Shown here: positions 54,613 to 64,000 of the stretch, in pieces
How the letters are laid out: the number at the start of each line of letters is the position of its first letter
Position numbering within the stretch: the first letter of the stretch is position 1
Program-made: the position numbers and the translations under genes
The notes under the pieces: model-generated
The model's input: only the letters and a program-made list of their open reading frames with translations
Databases searched by the model: none
What the model was told of the DNA's origin: nothing
Assembly: GCF_010723735.1 (NCBI RefSeq)
Contig: NZ_BLLB01000002.1
Span: forward strand, 2,232,001-2,296,000
DNA: 64,000 bases
DNA from: Mycolicibacterium hippocampi
GTDB lineage: Bacteria > Actinomycetota > Actinomycetes > Mycobacteriales > Mycobacteriaceae
Reading direction: 5' to 3'

Positions 54613-55242
54613 GTGCTCGACCTGGTCCTTCCGCTGCAGTGCGGTGGCTGCGGTGTCGCGGGCGTGGGCTGGTGCGCGGCGTGCGACCGAGAACTCACCG
54701 TCCGGCCCGACCAGCCCCACCTGGTGACGCCTCGCCTGGACCCCGGCGTGCCTGTGCTGTCGCTCGGCCGGTACGCGGGCGCGCGCCGAAAGGCCGTCGT
54801 CGCGGTCAAGGAGCGGGGCCGCGCCGACCTGCTCGAACCGCTGGCCCGGGCGTTGCACACCGCGCTGGATCACCTGCTGACGTGGGGGCTGCTCGACACC
54901 CCGATGTCGGTGGTGCCCGCACCCACCAGACGCTCAGCGGCCAGGCGTCGCGGTGGTGACCCCGTCACCCGCCTCGCCCATCGGGCCATCGAGGGCCACC
55001 ACGGCCTGACCGTCGCCCCGGTGCTGCGGATGAAGGCCTTCACCCGCGACTCCGTCGGGCTCTCCAGCGCCGCCCGGCAGCGCAACATCGCCGGGCGCAT
55101 CCGCATCACCACACCGGTGACGGGGCCCGTCGTGGTGGTCGACGACGTGGTGACGACCGGCGCCACCGCCGCCGAATCGGTCCGGGTCCTGCAAACGTGC
55201 GGCACCGACGTCGTCGCCGTCCTCGCGCTGGCGCACGCCTGA
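54613..55242 (+). CDS. ComF-family phosphoribosyltransferase-like protein (Rv3242c-like)
   Basis: The 209-residue protein begins with the ComF zinc-ribbon (LPLQCGGCGVAGVGWCAAC, four cysteines) followed by a PRTase fold. MSVVPAPTRRSAARRRGGDP and VVVVDDVVTTGATAAESVRVL hold the PRPP-binding loop (two Asp, Thr-Gly-Ala-Thr). The GTG at 54613 is used. In Bacillus the family functions in DNA uptake, but in mycobacteria its role is unknown. Confidence 0.88.
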   Translation: MLDLVLPLQCGGCGVAGVGWCAACDRELTVRPDQPHLVTPRLDPGVPVLSLGRYAGARRKAVVAVKERGRADLLEPLARALHTALDHLLTWGLLDTPMSVVPAPTRRSAARRRGGDPVTRLAHRAIEGHHGLTVAPVLRMKAFTRDSVGLSSAARQRNIAGRIRITTPVTGPVVVVDDVVTTGATAAESVRVLQTCGTDVVAVLALAHA

Positions 55243-55526
55243 GCATTGCCTTCAGATCAAGCGGACATGAAGAACTGAAAACACGTCTGCCGAATCAGTG
55301 GCACGACCAGGTGAACACGGACTACCGTCGGCACCAACCATCCGTGAACATCTCACGGCGGCGATCCGCACAGGAGACGCCGGTATCGCGCCCAGCGGTA
55401 GGAGGTGAGTAGTCGACACCTTGCACCGGCGAGCGGCGCAACCAGGACAGCCTCGTCGGTGCGATTTCTTCGTATAGCCGGGCACACGCAAGTGTGCACA
55501 CGCGAAACAGAATCGAGTTGCCAAGT

Positions 55527-56213
55527 ATGTCAAGTCATTCCATGGAATCAGACAGCACGATGGTGGTGGACCCGAGCACTGACGGATCGGCCGAACCTAC
55601 TCCGAACGCCGAGGTGGCGGTGACGGGCCGAAACGTCGAGGTCCCCGACCACTTCCGTAACTACGTCTCCGAGAAGCTGTCTCGCCTGGAACGCTTCGAC
55701 CGCACCATCTACCTCTTCGACGTCGAGCTGTATCACGAGCGCAACCGCCGCCAGCGGAAGAATTGCCAGCACGTCGAGATCACCGCCAAGGGGCGTGGAC
55801 CCGTCGTCCGTGGCGAAGCCTGCGCCGACAGCTTCTACGCCGCCCTCGAATCGGCGGCAGGCAAACTCGAACGCCGGCTCCGCAAGAGCAAGGACCGCCG
55901 CAAGATCCACTACGGCGACAAGACGCCGGTGTCGCTGCACGAGGCCACCTCGCTGGACCACCTGGTCGACGGGTTCACCCCGCTGCAGGAGCCGGTCGAG
56001 AACACCAACGAGGTCGCCGTCGACGACCACGAGCCCGGACGGATCGTCCGCACCAAGGAGCACCCCGCCATCCCGATGACCGTCGACGACGCCCTCTACG
56101 AGATGGAGCTCGTCGGCCACGACTTCTTCCTGTTCCACGACAAGGACAGCGACCGGCCGTGTGTGGTCTACCGGCGGCACGCCTACGACTACGGTTTGAT
56201 CAAGCTGGCCTGA
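55527..56213 (+). CDS. hpf: Ribosome hibernation-promoting factor, long form
   Basis: The 228-residue protein binds and inactivates 70S ribosomes in stationary phase. The N-terminal S30AE domain (about residues 30-125) reads EVAVTGRNVEVPDHFRNYVS and LYHERNRRQRKNCQHVEITA. A linker leads to the C-terminal dimerisation domain with KEHPAIPMTVDDALYEMELV, GHDFFLFHDKDSDRPCVVYRR and HAYDYGLIKL. The ATG at 55527 is the most upstream plausible start; later ATGs at 55542 and 55560 are possible. About 280 bases of non-coding sequence precede it. Confidence 0.92.
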   Translation: MSSHSMESDSTMVVDPSTDGSAEPTPNAEVAVTGRNVEVPDHFRNYVSEKLSRLERFDRTIYLFDVELYHERNRRQRKNCQHVEITAKGRGPVVRGEACADSFYAALESAAGKLERRLRKSKDRRKIHYGDKTPVSLHEATSLDHLVDGFTPLQEPVENTNEVAVDDHEPGRIVRTKEHPAIPMTVDDALYEMELVGHDFFLFHDKDSDRPCVVYRRHAYDYGLIKLA

Positions 56214-56383
56214 TCAACCTGGCCTGAGGTCGATCCGGCGCGCGGAAGCACCGCCAGTGTCGCTCTGCGCGCCGGATTCGCTCTCAGTGCGGCGCGCCTG
56301 ACACGCTCGACCAGCGTTTTCGATGCGTCACCTACGATGGTGTCCGTCTGAACGCGTGCCGCCATCAACAAAGAGGAAACAGC

Positions 56384-59188
<2,805 letters not shown>

Positions 59189-59191
59189 GGC

Positions 59192-59725
59192 TCAGCCGAT
59201 CTGTAGCGCGACCATGCGCCAGCGGTCGCGGTGCCGCTCGATGCGGGCGGCCACGGCGTGCACCCGACCGCAGCGGGTGAACGAGGCGAACACCTCTGCC
59301 GCGCACACGTCGTCGGGCGTCCCGCCGTCGTCCACCGCGCGCACCCGCACCCGGCGTATCGTGGCGCTGCCGCCGCGCGCCTCCCCGGCGTGCGCGATCA
59401 CCCGGTCGACGAGCACGGGGGTCATCAGCGGGCGCAGCTGAGCGATCGGCCTGCGCCGGTCGATCACCTCGATCACCTGGCGCAGCGCCGTCTCGGCGAA
59501 CACCACCGCCGATCTCGGCGGGGGCGGCTCACACGGGTGCCCCGGAGGGCGTCGCGCCGGACGCTGCGCGGGACGATGCAGCGATTCGCCCGACGGCGCC
59601 GCACACACCGGTCCGCGGCGCGGCCCGGGCGCCTCGGGTGCGGGTTCGTAGTCGATGACCGGCGAGGACGTCCACTGCTGGGGCGTCGGATCAGGCATCG
59701 GATCAGGCAGAGTCGAAGTGGTCAT
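59192..59725 (-). CDS. Rv3235 family protein
   Basis: The 177-residue protein begins at the ATG at 59723-59725. The N-terminal half is Pro/Arg-rich and disordered. The C-terminal half is a compact alpha-beta part: FAETALRQVIEVIDRRRPIA, PLMTPVLVDRVIAHAGEARG, then TIRRVRVRAVDDGGTPDDVC and RIERHRDRWRMVALQIG. This matches the actinobacterial Rv3235 family (role unknown; possibly SecA-related by position). It converges with secA, four bases apart, and diverges from the WS/DGAT-like gene. Confidence 0.85.
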   Translation of the reverse strand: MTTSTLPDPMPDPTPQQWTSSPVIDYEPAPEAPGPRRGPVCAAPSGESLHRPAQRPARRPPGHPCEPPPPRSAVVFAETALRQVIEVIDRRRPIAQLRPLMTPVLVDRVIAHAGEARGGSATIRRVRVRAVDDGGTPDDVCAAEVFASFTRCGRVHAVAARIERHRDRWRMVALQIG

Positions 59726-59897
59726 GAATGGTCTCCAGCGATCGGTCACGGCACGAGCGGGCGTCTGCTGGAGAGTCACAGACCGCTCCATGATCCCATG
59801 TCCGACAGGCACATCAGTGCACCCGTTGAGCGGGCGCCCAGAATTTCCGGATAACGTGGCACTGATTGTCAATCGAGCGAGGGAGCGTGGCGCCGCA

Positions 59898-61307
59898 ATG
59901 GTGACGAGGTTGTCGGCGTCCGACGCGTCCTTCTTCCGGCTGGAGAACTCCGCCACCCCGATGTACGTGGGGTCGCTGTCGATCCTGCGCAAGCCCCGCA
60001 ACGGGCTGAGCTACGAGACCTTGCTCGCCACCGTGGAACAGCGGCTACCACAGATCCCGCGGTATCGGCAGAAGGTGCGCGAGGTGAAGTTCGGACTGGC
60101 CCGGCCGGTCTGGGTCGACGACCCCGACTTCGACATCACCTATCACGTCCGCCGCTCCGCACTGCCGTCCCCGGGCAGTGACGCTCAGCTGCACGACCTC
60201 ATCGCGCGCCTCGGCTCCCGGCCGCTGGACAAGTCCCGGCCGCTGTGGGAGATGTACCTGGTCGAGGGCCTGGCGAAAAACCGCCTCGCGATCTACACGA
60301 AATCGCACCAGGCGCTCGTCAACGGGATGACCGCGCTCGAGATCGGCCACGTCATCGCCGATCGGACCCAGAAGCCGCCAGAATTCGGCGAGGACATCTG
60401 GATCCCGTCGCGCGAACCCAACGACCGGCAACTGCTGATCGGTGCGCTCGGCGAATGGGTCACCGGCCCAACCGCGCAGGTGGCCGCCGTGCGTTCGGCG
60501 GTGACCGAGGCGGTCAACAACACCGGTCTGCTGGTGGATCTGGGGCGCCGCGCGGCCGAGGTGGCCCGCACCGTCGCGCGCGGCACCGCGCCGAGCAGCC
60601 CGCTGAACACCACGGTGTCGCGCAACCGGCGGTTCTCGGTGGCCTCGGCCGGCCTCGACGAGTTCCGGCGTATCCGGGCCCGCTACGACTGCGACGTCAA
60701 CGACGTGGTGCTGGCCGTGATCGCGGGCGCGCTGCGGAACTGGCTGCTGTCCCGGGGCGAACCGGTGAGCACCACCACGACCGTGCGGGCGATGGCGCCG
60801 ATGTCGGTCTATCCGGAGGATGAACACGACTCGAGCGGGCCGGGCCAGGCGATCAGCGAGGTGTCGCCGTTCCTGGTGGATCTGCCCGTCGGCGAATCGA
60901 ACCCGGTGGTCCGGTTGTCCCAGATCGCCCACGCCACCGAGGCGCAGTCCAGCGCGACCAGCCTGGTCGACGCCCGGACGATCGTCACGCTGACGGGTTT
61001 CGGGCCACCGACGTTGCACGCCATGGGCATCCGGGTGGCGACCAGCTTCTCGGCCCGCCAGTTCAACTTGCTGATCACCAACGTGCCCGGCGCCCAGAAG
61101 CAGATGTACCTCGCCGGCACCAAGCTGCTGGAGACCTATGCCGTGCCGCCGCTGCTGCACGACCAGGTGCTCGCGCTCGGTGTCACGTCGTACAACGGCA
61201 CGCTCTACTTCGGCATCAACGCCGACCGGGACGCGATGAGCGACGTCGATATGCTGCCCGGCCTGCTGCGCGAATCGCTGGACGAGCTCACCGAAGCCGC
61301 TCAGTAA
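59898..61307 (+). CDS. WS/DGAT-type acyltransferase with altered HHxxxDG motif (tgs3-like)
   Basis: The 469-residue protein has the wax ester synthase/diacylglycerol acyltransferase fold. MVTRLSASDASFFRLENSAT starts the N-terminal domain and DVNDVVLAVIAGALRNWL and VTLTGFGPPTLHAMGIRVA are family blocks. The C-terminus ends in NADRDAMSDVDMLPG. The usual catalytic sequence HHxxxDG is SHQALVNGMT here (near residue 139): second His is Gln and Asp is Asn. It may be inactive or act differently. In M. tuberculosis, as I recall, the equivalent region is split into Rv3233c and Rv3234c. Confidence 0.82.
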   Translation: MVTRLSASDASFFRLENSATPMYVGSLSILRKPRNGLSYETLLATVEQRLPQIPRYRQKVREVKFGLARPVWVDDPDFDITYHVRRSALPSPGSDAQLHDLIARLGSRPLDKSRPLWEMYLVEGLAKNRLAIYTKSHQALVNGMTALEIGHVIADRTQKPPEFGEDIWIPSREPNDRQLLIGALGEWVTGPTAQVAAVRSAVTEAVNNTGLLVDLGRRAAEVARTVARGTAPSSPLNTTVSRNRRFSVASAGLDEFRRIRARYDCDVNDVVLAVIAGALRNWLLSRGEPVSTTTTVRAMAPMSVYPEDEHDSSGPGQAISEVSPFLVDLPVGESNPVVRLSQIAHATEAQSSATSLVDARTIVTLTGFGPPTLHAMGIRVATSFSARQFNLLITNVPGAQKQMYLAGTKLLETYAVPPLLHDQVLALGVTSYNGTLYFGINADRDAMSDVDMLPGLLRESLDELTEAAQ

Positions 61308-61344
61308 CCTGCGCCGGGAGGCAGCCGGCATCTAGGATCGGTCG

Positions 61345-62178
61345 GTGGGCAACAAGCGGGCCGGCACCAAGGTCAAGAAGATCCCGAGGGACGTATACGA
61401 GGCCGAACTGTTCCGTCTGCAAACGGAATTGGTGAAGTTGCAGGAGTGGGTCCGCGACACCGGTGCCCGCGTCGTGATCGTCTTCGAAGGCCGTGACGCC
61501 GCAGGCAAGGGTGGCACCATCAAGCGGATCACCGAATACCTGAGCCCGCGCATCGCCCGGATCGCCGCGCTGCCCGCGCCCTCGGACCGCGAGCGGGGGG
61601 AGTGGTACTACCAGCGCTACGTCGCCCACCTGCCCGCCAAGGGGGAGATCGTGCTGTTCGACCGGTCCTGGTACAACCGCGCCGGCGTGGAGAAGGTGAT
61701 GGGTTTCTGCACCCCCGCCGAGCACTCGCTGTTCCTGCGCCAGACACCGATCTTCGAGCAGATGTTGATCGAAGACGGTGTGCTGCTGCGCAAATACTGG
61801 TTCTCGGTGTCCGACGACGAACAGCTCCGCCGGTTCCGGTCCCGTCTCAAAGACCCGATGCGGCAGTGGAAGCTCAGCCCGATGGATCTGGAGTCGGTGT
61901 ACCGCTGGGAGGACTATTCGCGCGCCAAGGACGAGATGATGGTGCACACCGATACGCCGCTGAGTCCGTGGTACATCGTCGAATCCGACGTCAAGAAGCA
62001 CGCCCGGCTGAACATGATCTCGCATCTGCTGTCCAGCATCGACTACTACGACGTGGATCCGCCGAAGGTGGCGCTGCCGAAGAAGCCGGTGCTCAGCGGA
62101 TACTACGAACGGCCGCCGCGCGAGTTGTCGACCTACGTCGAGGACTACGTCGGGACGCTGATGGGCGACGTCGAGTAA
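61345..62178 (+). CDS. ppk2: Polyphosphate kinase 2
   Basis: PPK2 transfers phosphate between polyphosphate and nucleoside diphosphates. The 277 residues show the Walker A-like FEGRDAAGKGGTIKRI and SDRERGEWYYQRYVAHLP. The Walker B-like IVLFDRSWYNRAGVEKVMGF and a lid region with RKYWFSVSDDEQLRRFRSRL follow, then the C-terminal YVEDYVGTLMG. The GTG at 61345 is used. It follows the WS/DGAT gene by 37 bases, as in M. tuberculosis Rv3232c-Rv3234c. Confidence 0.94.
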   Translation: MGNKRAGTKVKKIPRDVYEAELFRLQTELVKLQEWVRDTGARVVIVFEGRDAAGKGGTIKRITEYLSPRIARIAALPAPSDRERGEWYYQRYVAHLPAKGEIVLFDRSWYNRAGVEKVMGFCTPAEHSLFLRQTPIFEQMLIEDGVLLRKYWFSVSDDEQLRRFRSRLKDPMRQWKLSPMDLESVYRWEDYSRAKDEMMVHTDTPLSPWYIVESDVKKHARLNMISHLLSSIDYYDVDPPKVALPKKPVLSGYYERPPRELSTYVEDYVGTLMGDVE

Positions 62179-62208
62179 CCGGCCGGCCTCGCTACGGCCG
62201 GGTGCACG

Positions 62209-63888
62209 TCACCCCCCGCACACCACCCTGGGTATGGGGTCGTAGGTGACGGTGTGGGATTCGGTCCGGGTTCGTCCGGTGGCGATCTCGCGCAGCGTGC
62301 GGGTGTCGGTGACGGTGAACCCCGGCCCGCCACCGCTGGCACTGCAGGCTTCACCAGCCGGGATCGTGACGGTCCGCGGGCTCGTCGGCCGGCTGCGCGA
62401 ACTCGTCGACGACGTCACCTCGTAGCGTTTGATGCCGATCAGTCGTGCGGTGATCGAACTCGACGTCCATTCGGTCTGAATCTGAACCGATGTCGGGCCG
62501 TCGTTGCGGAACTTGACGTCGAGGATGTCGCCGAACACCGTGGCTTCCCGGGCGGGCGGGTAGCGGCTGATGTAGTAGCTGTGTTCGTGGTGCTCGATGT
62601 CCTCCATGCCCGCGAAGTAGGCGGCATTGAACAACGTGGTGGCCATCTGCGAGACGCCGCCACCGACACCGCGGGCGGGCCTGCCGTTTCTGATGATTCC
62701 GGCCTCGACGTAGCCGGCAGCGGCGTTGCGCGGATTGGTTGCTGCGTTGAGGCTGAACGTTTCCCCGGGACCGACCACGATGCCGTCGATCTGCTCGGCG
62801 GCGCGTCGGATGTTCCTGCCCGAGTCACTGGCGAACCCGCCCGTCTGGAACTCCCCGATGACTTCGACAGGACCGAGTTCGCCGAGGTCTTCGAGGGTGA
62901 TCCTGGCCTGCTCGTCCACGTACTGCGCGGTGATCTCCCGGTTGTCGTCGCTGGTGAGCACCGAGAGTAGATCGGACAGGGTGGCGTCGTAGTCGACCCG
63001 TCGACCGTCCTGCGCGGGCACCAGAACCGGAGGCGTGGCGGTGAAGTCGATGTCGGCGTCACGCTGCGGGGTTTCCGACGAAACAAGCTGGGGGCGTAGG
63101 GCGTCGACGATCCGCGCCTGGTCGATGTCCGGCACGAGTCCCTCGTCATCGGGCCGGAATGTCAGGGCCGCTGCGATGACCTCCTCGGTGATCACAGCCT
63201 CGGTGTCATCGTCGCCTTTGACGATGACCGGCCCCGACACCGCTGGGGTGGCGATTTCGCGGAGGGCTTCTGCGACGTCGGCGCGGGTGGTGCTCGTCCG
63301 GATCTGCACCATCGGCAGGTCGAGGGTCTCGCCGGTCGCCCAGTCGCGGGCGATCAGTTCCGCGGCGGCGGTGATGTCGAGGCGCTGTCCGGGTCGGGGG
63401 TCAGAGGACACCGGTTCGCCGTCGGCGAACCCGATGGAACCCTCGACCGGATCTTCGGCGACGGTGGCTGCGAGCTCTTCGAGCGTGGCTTCCAGGGCCT
63501 GTTCGTCCGCTGAGGAGACCACGCCGACGGGGGTGTCCACGAAGAACGACGTGAGTCGGGTGATCGGGTTCAGGGGTTGGGTGCCTGCTTGGTCGACGGT
63601 GGCCCGCGCATCCACGGTCAGCGCGACAGCATCGGGGTCCACTTGGGCGCGAACCGTGCCGAGTGTCACATCGACGGGCTGTCGCGCCCGTGGTCCGATC
63701 TGCTCCCGGACGCGCTGCTCGGCCTCATCCGGGGTCAGGCCGCCGAGCGGCACGCCGGCCGCGGTGACACCTCTGGGCAGCTTCGACGAGGTGACCGTCA
63801 GGTCGGCGACGTAGAGCACTCCCAGCAGGGCGAGCGCAACGCCGACTGCCAGGAGCAGATGCCGGCGTCTGGGCCTAGAACGCAGCAT
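62209..63888 (-). CDS. VanW-family membrane-anchored protein
   Basis: The 559-residue protein has one N-terminal membrane helix (residues 9-30) and a large outside part. It has two peptidoglycan-binding-like domains of the L,D-transpeptidase catalytic-neighbour type (PLGGLTPDEAEQRVREQIGP and TRADVAEALREIATPAVSG regions). A VanW domain follows (ETFSLNAATNPRNAAAGYVEAG, GVGGGVSQMATTLFNAAYFA, HEHSYYISRYPPAREATVF). VanW proteins are linked to glycopeptide-resistance loci and spores but have no known enzymatic role. It is not in the M. tuberculosis order, as I recall, between Rv3232c and Rv3231c. Confidence 0.88.
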   Translation of the reverse strand: MLRSRPRRRHLLLAVGVALALLGVLYVADLTVTSSKLPRGVTAAGVPLGGLTPDEAEQRVREQIGPRARQPVDVTLGTVRAQVDPDAVALTVDARATVDQAGTQPLNPITRLTSFFVDTPVGVVSSADEQALEATLEELAATVAEDPVEGSIGFADGEPVSSDPRPGQRLDITAAAELIARDWATGETLDLPMVQIRTSTTRADVAEALREIATPAVSGPVIVKGDDDTEAVITEEVIAAALTFRPDDEGLVPDIDQARIVDALRPQLVSSETPQRDADIDFTATPPVLVPAQDGRRVDYDATLSDLLSVLTSDDNREITAQYVDEQARITLEDLGELGPVEVIGEFQTGGFASDSGRNIRRAAEQIDGIVVGPGETFSLNAATNPRNAAAGYVEAGIIRNGRPARGVGGGVSQMATTLFNAAYFAGMEDIEHHEHSYYISRYPPAREATVFGDILDVKFRNDGPTSVQIQTEWTSSSITARLIGIKRYEVTSSTSSRSRPTSPRTVTIPAGEACSASGGGPGFTVTDTRTLREIATGRTRTESHTVTYDPIPRVVCGG

Positions 63889-63972
63889 CGGCCGTCACCG
63901 CAGGCAGGTCCATGTGTTCCATCGTGCCCTGCCGGACCGCGGCACGCGGGCCGGCGGACGTAGTCTCGGCCT

Positions 63973-64000
63973 GTGCGCGTCTACGTTCCCGCAACCCTGG
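63973..64000 (+). CDS. Start of Rv3231c-like (DUF6912) protein, truncated by window edge
   Basis: Only nine codons are visible from the GTG at 63973 (VRVYVPATL). This start equals the recalled beginning of Rv3231c-type proteins, and the position after ppk2 fits the conserved order. The gene diverges from the VanW gene with 84 bases between them. The call depends on memory and position. Confidence 0.5.

Overview
The window is a high-GC actinobacterial chromosome segment from a mycobacterium, most likely an environmental rapid grower (Mycolicibacterium type). MtrA is almost identical to my memory of the M. tuberculosis protein. From about 13 kb to the end, gene content and order follow M. tuberculosis Rv3278c down to Rv3231c: PH-domain protein, GtrA, purK-purE, fadE25, cpsA, rmlD, wbbL, manC, fbiB-fbiA, whiB2, manB, TobH, manA, alkB-rubA-rubB-alkX, ahcY, tmk, mtrA-mtrB-lpqB, comF, hpf, secA, Rv3235 family, WS/DGAT, ppk2. 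This comparison is from memory, not from a search.

Region 1 (1-12.8 kb) is accessory DNA of mixed base composition: a surface-polysaccharide locus broken up by insertion sequences. Surviving genes are a 5'-truncated PhyH-type oxygenase, a Wzx-type flippase, a putative sialyltransferase-like glycosyltransferase, a methyltransferase, a WcaJ-type sugar-phosphate transferase and a Wzb-type phosphatase. Between them lie one IS3-family element with intact ends (target duplication GCT, transposase stopped by an in-frame TGA) and decayed pieces of at least five other transposases of the IS3, IS256 and IS110 families.

Region 2 (12.8-32 kb) is the core. A decayed VapBC cassette sits between two 50-bp direct repeats that duplicate the overlapping 3' ends of the PH-domain and GtrA genes. 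Purine synthesis, acyl-CoA dehydrogenase and biotin ligase genes follow, then the rhamnose and mannose activation genes that feed arabinogalactan and mannolipids, three GAF-ANTAR regulators, and the F420 genes fbiA-fbiB coupled to a Nudix gene.

Region 3 (32-49 kb) holds whiB2, mannose metabolism (manB, TobH, manA), an FAD oxidoreductase, an amino-acid permease, the alkane hydroxylase operon with a recognisable promoter and operator, ahcY, a two-domain secreted esterase and tmk. Region 4 (49-64 kb) holds mtrA-mtrB-lpqB, a Rieske lipoprotein, comF, the hibernation factor, secA, a WS/DGAT-like gene with an altered motif, ppk2 and a VanW protein.

The strongest pattern no single gene explains is a set of short palindromic repeats of several families. 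One family has six copies of 63-64 bp, and most repeats begin within 30 bp of a stop codon. They look like dispersed 3'-end hairpins. Two copies of the main family closely bracket each of two small accessory genes.
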